Notes: generated from the letters alone by a model not told the origin. A stretch of DNA of 40,439 bases from Pseudomonadota bacterium (GCA_019352115.1 JABBNW010000012.1:1-40439); one strand, 5' to 3'; positions 22,229-31,095 are shown, counted from the stretch's first letter. Translations and numbers: made by a program.

Positions 22229-23530
22229 ATGCATATCGTCGATCGTCGTCTCAATCCTGGCGGAAAAAGCCTCGCCAACCGCCAGCGCTTCATGCGCCGC
22301 GCCAAATCGCTGATCCGCAAGGCGGTGCATGAAAGCGCCGCCAGCCGCGGCATCAAGGACGCGGACGAAGGCGGCGAGGTCTCCCTGCCCGCCCAGGGGG
22401 TGCACGAACCGGGCTTCCACCGCGACCGTTCCGGTGGCATGCGCGATCACGTGCTGCCGGGCAACAAGGAATATGTTGCTGGCGATACAATCCCCCGCCC
22501 GCCGGGTGGCGCCGGCGGCGGCGGGTCCGAAGGCAGCCCGGACGGGGACGGGGAGGACGATTTCCGCTTCACCCTGACCCGCGACGAGTTCGTGGAGCTG
22601 TTCCTGGAAGACCTGGAACTGCCCGACCTCGCCAAGCGCCGGGTGGCCGATACCGAAAGCGTGAGCTGGGAACGGGCCGGATATTCGGTCACCGGCTCGC
22701 CGTCGAACCTCGCGCTGTTGCGCACCGTGCGCAACGGCCTGTCGCGACGCATTGCGCTGCATCGTCCCAAGCCGGAGGAGATGGCGGCGTTGCGCGCCGA
22801 GATCGCCGCGCTCGACGAGGCCGATCCGCGCCGGCCGGCGCTGCTGGAGGAACTGGAACGCAAGCTGCGCCGCCTCGGCGTGATCCCGTACATCGACCCG
22901 CTGGACGTGCGCTACAAGCGGTTCGACCCGCGGCCGAAGCCGGTGGCGCAGGCGGTCATGTTCTGCCTGATGGACGTGTCCGGCTCGATGACCGAGCACA
23001 TGAAGGACCTGGCGAAGCGGTTCTACGTGCTACTGTACATCTTCCTCCGCCGCAAGTACAAGCACGTGGAGGTGGTGTTCATCCGCCACACCCACCAGGC
23101 GTCCGAAGTGGACGAGGATACATTCTTCAACTCACCCGAAACCGGCGGCACCGTCGTCTCGACTGCGCTCGAGGAGATGCGCGCGGTGGTGGCCGAACGC
23201 TACAGCCCGGACGCATGGAACATCTACGCCGCCCAGGCCTCGGACGGGGACAACACGGCGTCCGACAACGAGCGCACGGCGGAGCTGCTGATCCAGGCGA
23301 TCCTGCCGGTGTGCCAGTACTATGCCTATCTGGAAGTGGGCCGCGAGTCGGAACATTTCCCGCCGGGCTTCATCCGCCGCGACAGCGACCTGTGGCAGAC
23401 CTACGCCGAGATCGTGCAGAGCGGCGCGCCGATGGCGATGCGCAAGGTCAACCACCGGCGCGACATCTACCCGGTATTCCGCGAGTTGTTCGCCCGCAAG
23501 CACGCCCACGCCGGAGCCGAGTCCGCATGA
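22229..23530 (+). CDS. yeaH: YeaH/YhbH family (DUF444) protein
   Basis: A 433-aa protein of the DUF444/UPF0229 family. It opens with MHIVDRRLNPGGKSLANRQR, typical of the family, and has a Gly-rich spacer (GGAGGGGSEGSPDGDGED). The C-terminal half is von Willebrand A-like with a MIDAS-type motif, MFCLMDVSGSMTEH (D248). The closing RDIYPVFRELFARK is also conserved. It works with PrkA under starvation; the biochemical role is unknown. It overlaps the SpoVR gene by ATGA. Confidence 0.94.
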   Translation: MHIVDRRLNPGGKSLANRQRFMRRAKSLIRKAVHESAASRGIKDADEGGEVSLPAQGVHEPGFHRDRSGGMRDHVLPGNKEYVAGDTIPRPPGGAGGGGSEGSPDGDGEDDFRFTLTRDEFVELFLEDLELPDLAKRRVADTESVSWERAGYSVTGSPSNLALLRTVRNGLSRRIALHRPKPEEMAALRAEIAALDEADPRRPALLEELERKLRRLGVIPYIDPLDVRYKRFDPRPKPVAQAVMFCLMDVSGSMTEHMKDLAKRFYVLLYIFLRRKYKHVEVVFIRHTHQASEVDEDTFFNSPETGGTVVSTALEEMRAVVAERYSPDAWNIYAAQASDGDNTASDNERTAELLIQAILPVCQYYAYLEVGRESEHFPPGFIRRDSDLWQTYAEIVQSGAPMAMRKVNHRRDIYPVFRELFARKHAHAGAESA

Positions 23531-25080
23531 CCCTCGCGACCCCCACCCGTCCGCTGTTCGAAGGTGCGGACTGGGAATTCTCCACCGTGCAGCGCGCATA
23601 CGAGGCGATCGAGCAGATCGCCCTCGGCGAGCTCGGCCTCGACGTCTATCCGAACCAGATCGAGGTCATCGGCACCGAGCAGATGCTGGATGCCTATTCC
23701 TCGATCGGGATGCCGCTGTTTTACAAGCACTGGTCGTTCGGCAAGCAGTTCGCCCGCAACGAGGCGCTGTACCGCGCCGGCATGCAGGGGCTCGCCTACG
23801 AGATCGTCATCAACTCCAACCCGTGCATCTCCTACATCATGGAGGAGAACACGGCGACGTTGCAGACCCTGGTGATCGCGCACGCGGCGTTCGGCCACAA
23901 CCACTTCTTCAAGAACAACTACCTGTTCCGCCAGTGGACCGACGCCAACGGCATCCTGGACTACCTGGAATTCGCCAAATCCTACATCGCCGAATGCGAG
24001 GAAAAGCACGGCGAGGCGGCGGTCGAACGCCTGCTGGATGCCGCCCACGCGCTGATGACGCACGGCGTCCACCGCTACCCGCGCCCGCGCGCGATCGATC
24101 TGCGCGGGGAGGAACGGCGCGCGCGCGAACGCCGCGCCTACGACGAATCCGTCTTCAACGACCTCTGGCGCACGGTTCCCGGCAAGAGCAACGCGCACAA
24201 GGACCCGACCGCCGGGGAACGCCGCCGCGCCCTGCTGCAACTGCCGCAGGAGAACATCCTTTATTTCCTGGAAAAGGCCGCGCCCCGCCTGGCGCCCTGG
24301 CAGCGCGAAATCCTGCGCATCGTCCGCCAGATCGCCCAGTATTTCTATCCGCAGAGCCAGACCAAGCTGATGAACGAGGGCTGCGCCACCTATGTGCACT
24401 ACCGGATCATGAACCGGCTGCACGAGAAGGGCCTGCTCACCGACGGCGCCATGGTCGAGTTCCTGCGCAGCCACACCAACGTCGTGTTCCAGCCGGAATT
24501 CGACGACCCGCGCTATTCCTCGATAAACCCCTACGCGCTCGGCTTCGCGATGATGCAGGATATCGCGCGCATCTGTAACGAACCGACCGCCGAGGACCTG
24601 CAGTGGTTCCCCGCCATCGCCGGCAAGGGCGACGAAATGGCGGTGCTGCGCGACGTCTGGGCGAACTACCGCGACGAAAGCTTCATCCTGCAATTCCTGA
24701 GCCCGCGCCTTATTCGCCAGTTCGGGCTGTTCCACGTGCTCGACGACGCGGAGGACCCGCACCTCACCGTGCAGGCGATCCATGACGAGCGCGGGTATCG
24801 CAAGATCCAGCGCGCGCTCGCCCGCCAGTACGACATCGCCTGGACCTTGCCGGACATCCAGGTGGTGGACGTCGACCTCGACGGCGACCGCAAGCTCGTG
24901 CTGCAGCACCGCGCGCTCAATCGGGTGCTGCTCGACGAGAAGGACGCCCGCGCCGTGCTGCAGCACCTGGCCGACCTGTGGGGCTACGACGTCGTCATGC
25001 GGGAGATCGACCCCACCGGCGAGCAGGTGATGAAGGAACACAGCCTCACCCCCCGGCCGGGAATCGTGCGCGCGATCTGA
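23527..25080 (+). CDS. SpoVR family protein (YcgB-like)
   Basis: A 517-aa SpoVR-family protein, full length. Conserved segments include WEFSTVQRAYEAIEQIA, MPLFYKHWSFGKQFARNE, INSNPCISYIMEENTATLQ and FGHNHFFKNNYLF. Later ones are QSQTKLMNEGCATYVHYRI, with a histidine-rich character that suggests a metal or nucleic acid site, and VLRDVWANYRDESFILQFL. Bacillus SpoVR is needed for spore cortex formation; in proteobacteria the family is linked to stationary-phase stress with PrkA and YeaH. Translation is coupled to yeaH through ATGA. Confidence 0.94.
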   Translation: MTLATPTRPLFEGADWEFSTVQRAYEAIEQIALGELGLDVYPNQIEVIGTEQMLDAYSSIGMPLFYKHWSFGKQFARNEALYRAGMQGLAYEIVINSNPCISYIMEENTATLQTLVIAHAAFGHNHFFKNNYLFRQWTDANGILDYLEFAKSYIAECEEKHGEAAVERLLDAAHALMTHGVHRYPRPRAIDLRGEERRARERRAYDESVFNDLWRTVPGKSNAHKDPTAGERRRALLQLPQENILYFLEKAAPRLAPWQREILRIVRQIAQYFYPQSQTKLMNEGCATYVHYRIMNRLHEKGLLTDGAMVEFLRSHTNVVFQPEFDDPRYSSINPYALGFAMMQDIARICNEPTAEDLQWFPAIAGKGDEMAVLRDVWANYRDESFILQFLSPRLIRQFGLFHVLDDAEDPHLTVQAIHDERGYRKIQRALARQYDIAWTLPDIQVVDVDLDGDRKLVLQHRALNRVLLDEKDARAVLQHLADLWGYDVVMREIDPTGEQVMKEHSLTPRPGIVRAI

Positions 25081-25098
25081 CCGGCTGGCGTCGGACGG

Positions 25099-26124
25099 CT
25101 ACGACCCGCCACCGCGATCCGACCCACCGCGATCCGACCCACCACGATCCGACCGGCCGCCGTGCGCGCGCATGATCTCGCTGAACCCGAACAGCAGCAT
25201 CAGCACGCCGGCGACCACTTCCAGCCCGGTCAGCGCGCGCACCAGCGCGGCCGCCGGGGTAATGTCGCCGATCCCGAGCGTGGTGATCGCCGCCACGCTG
25301 TAATAGAGCGCATCGGCGAAATCGATCCGGGCCGGCGTGCCGTGCAGCGCGAACTGCGGCAGCGGCGAAGTCAGATCGGCGATCCGGTACAGGCAACCGA
25401 ACACCACCACCAGAAGCCCGTAGAACGTCAGGAACGCGAGCATCGGGATCAGAAGCCGGTCCAGCCTGGCCGCCACGTTCTCGAAGATGACCGCGACATC
25501 GCGCAGCACGACGACCACGTCGCGCACGGACAGGGCGACGAACCCCGTGATCACCGCCATCGCGCCCACCAGCAACACCCCCTGGGCGCCCGCCGCCAAC
25601 GCGAGCCGCGGCAGGGCGAAGGACAGCGCACCCACCGCCATGGTTCCGCCCAGCCACCGCATCAGCCGCGGCAGATGCGCGAAGTCGCGCGGTCGGCGGC
25701 TGCGGATGATCGCCAGGATCTGCCGCCGCCGCGTCAGGCAGCCGATCAGGAACCCGCCGACCGGCAGGATCAGCCCGATGATCGAAGCGGCACCGGAGGC
25801 GCCCGGGAAGTTTGCCTGCCGGAAAAACACGAACAGGCAGGCATATACGGCAAGGAAATTCGCCACCGTCAGGCCGAAATGCGCGCCGCCCGGGAACAGC
25901 AGGTAGAAAAAGCCGAACCCGACCCCGAACACCGCAAGCGCCGAAAGCGTGAACCCCCAGCCGCCACCGATCGCGGCCGCGACCAGGCCGACCAGCCCAA
26001 GGGTCGCCAGCACCGAGCGCAACCAGTGCCGATCCAGCCGCAACGACGGTCGGCCCGCGGCCCCAGGCCGTAGCCGGCCGGGCGGGTCGGCATCAGCCCG
26101 ATGCTGCGGCGCCGCGTGAACCAC
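25099..26124 (-). CDS. Two-pore-type potassium channel family protein
   Basis: A 341-aa membrane protein with about six hydrophobic segments, ending in an ion-channel (Ion_trans_2) pore. The pore helix and filter read YYSVAAITTLGIGDITP, where the classical filter is TVGYGD. The final membrane helix (EVVAGVLMLLFGFSEIM) follows. Selectivity for K+ is likely but the Val/Tyr to Leu/Ile changes make it uncertain. The C-terminal tail is a three-fold SDRGG repeat encoded by a 15-bp tandem repeat. The GTG start at 26124 is the only in-frame start before the first membrane helix. It converges on spoVR with an 18-bp gap. Confidence 0.8.
   Translation of the reverse strand: MVHAAPQHRADADPPGRLRPGAAGRPSLRLDRHWLRSVLATLGLVGLVAAAIGGGWGFTLSALAVFGVGFGFFYLLFPGGAHFGLTVANFLAVYACLFVFFRQANFPGASGAASIIGLILPVGGFLIGCLTRRRQILAIIRSRRPRDFAHLPRLMRWLGGTMAVGALSFALPRLALAAGAQGVLLVGAMAVITGFVALSVRDVVVVLRDVAVIFENVAARLDRLLIPMLAFLTFYGLLVVVFGCLYRIADLTSPLPQFALHGTPARIDFADALYYSVAAITTLGIGDITPAAALVRALTGLEVVAGVLMLLFGFSEIMRAHGGRSDRGGSDRGGSDRGGGS
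25111..25155. repeat. 15-bp tandem repeat x3 in the channel gene
   Basis: The unit ACCGCGATCCGACCC occurs at 25111-25125 and 25126-25140, and as a two-base variant at 25141-25155. It keeps the reading frame and encodes the SDRGG repeats of the channel tail. Copy number could vary between strains by slippage. Confidence 0.85.
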
Positions 26125-26150
26125 GCCCCAGCATAACAGGCCGCCATTGC

Positions 26151-26212
26151 CCGGTCTTCGCCATCATCGGGTCTTCGCCATCATCGGGTCTTCGCCATCA
26201 TCGGGTCTTCGC
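26151..26212. repeat. 17-bp tandem repeat, about 3.6 copies
   Basis: CGGGTCTTCGCCATCAT is repeated at 26168-26184 and 26185-26201, with a one-base variant before (26151-26167) and a partial copy after (26202-26212). It lies in the divergent gap between the channel and DUF445 genes, about 60 bp upstream of the DUF445 start. The 17-bp period is not a multiple of three, in keeping with non-coding DNA. Confidence 0.85.
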
Positions 26213-26273
26213 GGCGTCCGGGCGCACCCCCCGGGGTGCGCCCACGCGCCGCGCCCGCTATGAAGGACGGCGC

Positions 26274-27551
26274 ATGACCGAATCCGATCCCGACGCCGGC
26301 CTGCGCCGCACCCTGGCGCGCCACAAGGCCTTTGCCACCGCACTCCTGCTGCTCATGGCAGCGCTCATGCTGGCCAGCTTCGCGCTGCCCCCGCATTGGG
26401 GTGGCGGCTGGCCGGCCGGGCTGCTCGGCAACGCCGCGCGGGCCGGGTTCATCGGCGGCATCGCCGATTGGTTCGCGGTGACGGCGCTGTTCCGTCATCC
26501 GCTCGGCCTGCCGATCCCGCACACCGCCATCATTCCCCGCCAGAAGGAACGCCTGGGCCAGGCGCTCGGGCGCTTCGTCGCCAGCCACGTCTTCACCGAC
26601 GCGGAGGTGTCGGGCGTGCTGCGCCGGCTCGACCTGCCGGCGATCCTGCATCGGTTCTTGGCCGACCCCGCCTCGGCCGCGCCGGCGGCGCAAGCGATCG
26701 GGGCCACCCTGCCGCGCCTGCTGGCCTCCTTGGAGGACGGGCGCGCCCGCCGCCTCGCCGCGCGCCTGTTGCCGCGGGTGCTGGGCGGGCCGGGCGCCGG
26801 CCTCGTGGTGGCCCGGGCGCTGCGCGGATTGGTCGAAGGCGGCCGGCACCAGGAAGTGTTCGGCTTCATGCTCGGCCAGATCCGCGACCTGCTCGCCAGC
26901 AAGGAAGAGGTGCTGCAGACGGCGATCGCGGAACGGGTGCGCGAGCAGGGCGGGCGCCTGGTCGGCTGGGCGCTCGGCGCCTCCGTCGCCCGCCGGGTGA
27001 TGGCGACCTTGTCGAACGAGCTCGACAAAATGAGCCCCGACGGCTCCGAACTGCGCGCCGCCTTCGACGAATGGGTCCGCCGGGAGATCGCCCGCATGGA
27101 GGAAGACCCCGCCCGCGCTGCCGAAATCGGCGCGGCGATCCGCCGGGTGGTGGCGCATGAGACGGTGCTCGCATGGCTGTGGGACATCTGGGCCCGGCTG
27201 CGGCTGGCGCTGGAGGCGGATGCCGCCCGCCCATCCGGGCGCACCGTCGCCACGATCCAGGGCGCGCTCGCCAATCTCGGCGACCTGCTGGAAACCGACC
27301 CCGCCGCCCGCCTGCGCGTGCAGACGGCAACCGAGAGCATCGCCCGCGGCCTGCTGCCCGCGGCACAGGCACAATTGTCGGGCTTCATCGCGCAGGTGGT
27401 GGGCGGGTGGGATGCCGCCACCATCACCGACAAGCTCGAACTCCGGGTCGGCAAGGACCTGCAGTTCGTGCGGGTCAACGGAACCCTGGTGGGCTTCCTG
27501 GTCGGCGCCGTCCTGTATGCCCTGCTCCGCATCGGGCTCGGCGTGGGCTGA
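26274..27551 (+). CDS. DUF445 membrane protein
   Basis: A 425-aa protein of the DUF445 (YjiN-like) family. It has one membrane helix near the N-terminus (ALLLLMAALMLASFAL), the signature GFIGGIADWFAVTALFRHP with LPIPHTAIIPRQKERLG, and a long helical middle part. A second C-terminal membrane helix follows ELRVGKDLQFVRVNGTLVG. Both ends appear anchored in the inner membrane with the middle in the periplasm or cytoplasm. The function is unknown. The start at MTESDPDAG is the only good one. It stands alone on its strand, followed after 87 nt by the amidase gene. Confidence 0.9.
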   Translation: MTESDPDAGLRRTLARHKAFATALLLLMAALMLASFALPPHWGGGWPAGLLGNAARAGFIGGIADWFAVTALFRHPLGLPIPHTAIIPRQKERLGQALGRFVASHVFTDAEVSGVLRRLDLPAILHRFLADPASAAPAAQAIGATLPRLLASLEDGRARRLAARLLPRVLGGPGAGLVVARALRGLVEGGRHQEVFGFMLGQIRDLLASKEEVLQTAIAERVREQGGRLVGWALGASVARRVMATLSNELDKMSPDGSELRAAFDEWVRREIARMEEDPARAAEIGAAIRRVVAHETVLAWLWDIWARLRLALEADAARPSGRTVATIQGALANLGDLLETDPAARLRVQTATESIARGLLPAAQAQLSGFIAQVVGGWDAATITDKLELRVGKDLQFVRVNGTLVGFLVGAVLYALLRIGLGVG

Positions 27552-27638
27552 TCCGGTCGCGGCCTGGCGCGGATCGTGCTTGACCCTTCCCCAGGATCGG
27601 CCACGATTGGCCCGCCCGCATCAGGAGATATCTACGGT

Positions 27639-28598
27639 ATGCCCACCCATCGTCTTGCCGCCACCCCTGAGACCGTCCGCTGGGGCAGTTTCGACGCCGG
27701 CTATCCGCCCGCACTCACCATCGCCTCGGGCGAGACGGTGGTGCTGGAATGCGTCTCTGCCGGGTCGCCGGACGTGCTGCCGCCGCCCGCGCTCGGCCTC
27801 GCGATCCCGCCGGCACTGACCGCCATCCTGGCGGCCAATCTGCCGCGCGTCGGCGGCCATATCCTGACCGGGCCCGTCGCCGTTACGGGTGCCGAGCCGG
27901 GCGACATGCTGGAGGTGAAGGTCGAGGCGATCGAACTTGGTGCCGACTGGGGCTACTGCGGGTTCCGTCCGCTCGTCGGCACCCTGCCGGAGGACTTCCC
28001 CGAGCGCTACCTGAGCCACATCCCGATCGACCGCGCGGCGGGCACCTGCCGCCTGCCCTGGGGCACCGAACTCACCTTGGCGCCGTTCTTCGGCGTGATG
28101 GGGGTGGCCCCGCCGGCCGAGTGGGGCACGATCTCCACGATCGAGCCGCGCGCCCATGGCGGCAACCTCGACAACAAGGAACTGGGCGCCGGCGCCACGC
28201 TGTTCCTGCCGGTGTTCGCGCCCGGCGGGCTGTTCTCGGCCGGTGACGGCCACGGCGTGCAGGGCGACGGGGAGGTCTGCATCAACGCGCTGGAGACCTG
28301 CCTGACCGGCACCTTCACCCTGAGCCTGCACAAGGGCGGCGGGCTGCGCGACCCGCTGCTGCGCTACCCGCGGGCGGAAACCGCGACCCATTTCATCACC
28401 ATGGGTATGCACGAGGACCTCGACGTGGCGATGAAGACGGCGCTGCGCGAGATGATCGCGTTCATCGCCGCACGCACCAACCTGTCGCGCCAGCAGGCGT
28501 ATCAGTTCTGCTCCCTGGCGGTGGATTTCCACGTGACGCAGACGGTCAACCGCGAGAAGGGCGTGCACGGCATGCTACGCAAGGGGTTGTTGTTCTAG
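27639..28598 (+). CDS. Acetamidase/formamidase family protein
   Basis: A 319-aa enzyme of the FmdA/AmdA family, which hydrolyses formamide or short-chain amides to ammonia and the acid. Family marks are FFGVMGVAPP, the metal-site region AHGGNLDNKELGAGATLFLPVF followed by GLFSAGDGHGVQGDGEV, and VDFHVTQTVN. AGGAG at 27623-27627 precedes ATG 27639; an upstream in-frame ATG (27576) would add residues unlike the family. No urea or amide transporter is adjacent. The substrate may be another small amide. Confidence 0.9.
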   Translation: MPTHRLAATPETVRWGSFDAGYPPALTIASGETVVLECVSAGSPDVLPPPALGLAIPPALTAILAANLPRVGGHILTGPVAVTGAEPGDMLEVKVEAIELGADWGYCGFRPLVGTLPEDFPERYLSHIPIDRAAGTCRLPWGTELTLAPFFGVMGVAPPAEWGTISTIEPRAHGGNLDNKELGAGATLFLPVFAPGGLFSAGDGHGVQGDGEVCINALETCLTGTFTLSLHKGGGLRDPLLRYPRAETATHFITMGMHEDLDVAMKTALREMIAFIAARTNLSRQQAYQFCSLAVDFHVTQTVNREKGVHGMLRKGLLF

Positions 28599-28604
28599 CC
28601 GGGG

Positions 28605-28624
28605 TTTTCCACAAGTTTTTGTGG
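28605..28624 (+). promoter_or_regulatory. DnaA-box-like site and small dyad upstream of gcrA
   Basis: TTTTCCACA (28605-28613) fits the relaxed DnaA-box consensus TTWTNCACA exactly. It overlaps a dyad, CCACAA-GTTT-TTGTGG (28609-28624). The site lies 90 bp upstream of the gcrA start codon and just past the amidase stop. DnaA activates gcrA in Caulobacter crescentus, so the position is meaningful. The dyad could alternatively be a weak terminator for the amidase gene. Confidence 0.5.
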
Positions 28625-28702
28625 TTGCCCGCGAATGCGTGCTTGCTGCGGCCGACGAAGCCCGCTACCAGATCATGCGTGTCTGGCGCGGGAGGCCACA
28701 AG

Positions 28703-29386
28703 ATGGAGTGGACGGAAGAGTCGATCCAGCGTCTGCGCGGGTTCTGGACGGAGGGGCTGTCGACCGCCGAGATCGGTCGCCGGCTCGGGGTTTCCAAGAA
28801 TGCGGTCGTCGGCAAGGCGCATCGGCTGGACCTGACGGCGCGACCGTCGCCGATCCGGTGGGATGCGGTGGGCGAAACCACCCGCCGACGCAACCGCCGG
28901 CCGGCGGCGACCCCGCGCCCGGACGGGCCGACGTTGCCGCCGCTCAGCAGCGTGGCCGGCCCGGGGCGGATGCCTGCCGCGGCGCGGCCACGGCAGGCGC
29001 GGCCGGCGCCCGCAGACGTGCAACCGGTGATCGCCGCGCCTGATATTCCGCCCCAGGGTGAGGACGTGCAGGCGGCGGCCTTACCCCCGGCTGCCCCCCA
29101 GGAGATGGCTCACCCCCGGATGGCGGCGCCTCCGGTCGCGATGCCACGGCCGGTCGCACCGTCCCCGCAGCCGGCATCGTCCCCGCAGGCGGCATCGACA
29201 CGCTTGCAGGCGGTCGCGTCCCGGCCGTACGGCCGCGTCGTCACCTGCTGCTGGCCGCTGGGCGAGCCCGGGACCAAGGCCTTTCATTTCTGCGACGCGG
29301 CCTCGGTGCCCGGCAAGCCGTATTGCGAGGGACACGCCCAGCTTGCGTACGTGAAGGTCCGGGACCGGCGCGAAGACGCGGCCTGA
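28703..29386 (+). CDS. gcrA: Cell-cycle regulator GcrA
   Basis: A 227-aa GcrA-family protein. The N-terminal DNA-binding helix-turn-helix is MEWTEESIQRLRGFWTEG followed by LSTAEIGRRLGVSKNAVVGKAHRL. A long Pro/Ala-rich linker (about 60-175) follows. The C-terminal sigma-70-binding region has CCWPLGEPGTKAFHFCDA and YCEGHAQLAYV. GcrA binds RNA polymerase holoenzyme and stimulates promoters carrying methylated GANTC, linking transcription to replication through CcrM. The length is longer than Caulobacter GcrA (about 173 aa), all in the linker. GGGAGG lies seven bases before ATG 28703. I see no GANTC in the 100 bp upstream. Confidence 0.94.
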   Translation: MEWTEESIQRLRGFWTEGLSTAEIGRRLGVSKNAVVGKAHRLDLTARPSPIRWDAVGETTRRRNRRPAATPRPDGPTLPPLSSVAGPGRMPAAARPRQARPAPADVQPVIAAPDIPPQGEDVQAAALPPAAPQEMAHPRMAAPPVAMPRPVAPSPQPASSPQAASTRLQAVASRPYGRVVTCCWPLGEPGTKAFHFCDAASVPGKPYCEGHAQLAYVKVRDRREDAA

Positions 29387-29393
29387 AGCGGCG

Positions 29394-29729
29394 TCAGATC
29401 AGGGTCGCCTCGAAGGGCGGCACGAAATCGGGAGTTTCGAACTCGATCACCCAAAGGTCGGGGTCACGGCCGAGCTGGCGGGCAATGTAGGCGTCGGCCG
29501 TTGCCTGATCGACCGGGTCGGTGCCGGTGCCGCGGGTCCAGGCGGCGGCGCCGGCGGCCGTGCGCACCTGGGCCAGCACCTGCACCCCGGTACGCCCGTG
29601 CAGCACGACCAGCACGCCGCCCGCGTCGGCATCCCCCTTGCGCAGGACCATCCCCGGGCGGCCTGCGCTGTCGCCCATCCGCAGCGCCATCTGCACCCAG
29701 AGGCCGGCTTTGACCCGCGGCTCGGTCAT
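29394..29729 (-). CDS. DUF1491 family protein
   Basis: A 111-aa alphaproteobacteria-specific protein. The pattern RVKAGLWVQMALRM, GMVLRKGDADAGGVLVVLHG, and the end YIARQLGRDPDLWVIEFETPD is that of DUF1491. Its function is unknown. ATG 29729 is chosen because the family starts with a short basic stretch; a longer frame to 29834 adds Pro/Arg-rich sequence. It converges on gcrA with a 7-bp gap. A 12-bp direct repeat (GGGAGGATGGCC, 29743-29766) lies just upstream of its start. Confidence 0.88.
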   Translation of the reverse strand: MTEPRVKAGLWVQMALRMGDSAGRPGMVLRKGDADAGGVLVVLHGRTGVQVLAQVRTAAGAAAWTRGTGTDPVDQATADAYIARQLGRDPDLWVIEFETPDFVPPFEATLI

Positions 29730-29986
29730 GACCGGCGCCAAGGGGAGGATGGCCGGGAGGATGGCCGGGGGCGGTAAGTGGCGCGGGACATGGGTTTGTG
29801 GCCGGGGTTGGATGCGGCGAACGGCCCCCAGCATCGCACGCGGGGACGGTCCGTGTCACACGCGGTCGCCCCTACCGGCCCGACGCACGGCCCGTTGGTG
29901 GAAGATCGCGCCGCCTCCCCTGCGCCGGATCGGCACCGGGCCGCACAGCTATCGCGCGCGGTTCCGGCGCTGACCGACGGGTGCGG

Positions 29987-30601
29987 TCAGAACCCGCCGC
30001 AGGCCCGGTTCAGCAGGACGCCCACCGACTGCTGGCGGAAACGTCGCCGGTAGACCGCGATCGCCTGCCGCACTCGGGCAAGCTCCACACGGGCAAACTC
30101 CGCCGGCCGGTCGGGCATCGCCGCCAGCACGTCCTTGGTCGCCTCGGTGATCATGTGCCCGGAGGCCGGGTCGCGCCACGCGCCAGTGGCATCGCGCACG
30201 GTGAACCCGTCGGGGAAGCTGCGGGCAAGCGTGTCGGCGGAGAAGCGGTTCCAGTCCGCCGCGGTCACCTGCGACGGATGCGCGCCGGCGCCGATCGTGC
30301 GGCCGAAGAACAACTCCGCCACCAGCATCCGCTGCGTGCCGGTTGGGCATGGCGTCCCGGCGGACGCCGGGACCGGCGCGACCCGACCGGCCCACGCCGA
30401 GCCTGCGACCGCGGCCGATGGTGCGCCTGCCGGCCCGGTCGCGGCGGATCCGACCGGCGCGGTTGCGCACCCCGCCAATAGCAGGCTCAGCCCCGCCGCA
30501 AGCCCCAGCCCTGTCGCAAGCCGGCACCAGCGCGCGCCACGCCCGCGCGGGTCCGACGGCTGCCCGCGCGCCCCGGACGGGGCCAACGCGGACGCCGCCA
30601 C
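29987..30601 (-). CDS. DUF3574 lipoprotein
   Basis: A 204-aa protein with a signal peptide ending in a lipobox, LLLAGC at about residues 40-45, so it should be attached to a membrane lipid. The mature part contains a DUF3574 domain: VAELFFGRTIGAG, WNRFSADTLARSFPDGFTV and the C-terminal QQSVGVLLNRACGGF. Its function is unknown. The GTG start gives an unusually long polar leader before the signal helix; no later in-frame start gives a better one. It follows the peroxiredoxin gene by 11 nt on the same strand. Confidence 0.82.
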   Translation of the reverse strand: MAASALAPSGARGQPSDPRGRGARWCRLATGLGLAAGLSLLLAGCATAPVGSAATGPAGAPSAAVAGSAWAGRVAPVPASAGTPCPTGTQRMLVAELFFGRTIGAGAHPSQVTAADWNRFSADTLARSFPDGFTVRDATGAWRDPASGHMITEATKDVLAAMPDRPAEFARVELARVRQAIAVYRRRFRQQSVGVLLNRACGGF

Positions 30602-30612
30602 GAACGCCTGGC

Positions 30613-31095
30613 TCAGAGCGCCGCCAGGATCGATTCCGCCTTGCTCACCTCGAACCCGCCCGGCTGCTCCACCGCCAGATGCGTCACCTTGCCGTCGTCG
30701 GCCACCAGCGCGTAGCGCTGGCTGCGCACGCCCATGCCGCGACCCATCAGGTCGAGCTCCAGCCCCAGCGCCTTGGCGAAGGCGGCCGAGCCGTCCGCCA
30801 GCATCAGCACCTTGCCGTCGGTGCCCTGGTCCTTGCCCCAGGCGCCCATCACGAACGCATCATTCACCGAGATGCACGCGACCGTATCGACGCCCTTGGC
30901 GTGCAGGGCCTCGGCATTCTGCACGAAGCCCGGCAGGTGCCGCGCGCTGCAGGTGGGGGTGAAGGCGCCGGGGACGGCGAACAGGACCACTTTCTTGCCC
31001 TTGAAGACCTCGTCGGTGGAAATCTCCTTCGGCCCCTCGGCGGTGGCCTGCATCAGCTTCATCGACGGAATCGTGTCGCCAACCTTGATGGTCAT
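30613..31095 (-). CDS. Peroxiredoxin, Prx5-type
   Basis: A 160-aa Prx5/AhpE-like peroxidase that reduces hydrogen and organic peroxides. The peroxidatic cysteine is C49 in VPGAFTPTCSARHLPG, and a second cysteine, C74, lies in TVACISVND. The DLMGRGMGVRSQRYALV segment is typical of glutaredoxin- or glutathione-dependent Prx5. It is cytosolic, with no signal peptide. It is cotranscribed with the DUF3574 lipoprotein and divergent from yqgE. Confidence 0.92.
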   Translation of the reverse strand: MTIKVGDTIPSMKLMQATAEGPKEISTDEVFKGKKVVLFAVPGAFTPTCSARHLPGFVQNAEALHAKGVDTVACISVNDAFVMGAWGKDQGTDGKVLMLADGSAAFAKALGLELDLMGRGMGVRSQRYALVADDGKVTHLAVEQPGGFEVSKAESILAAL

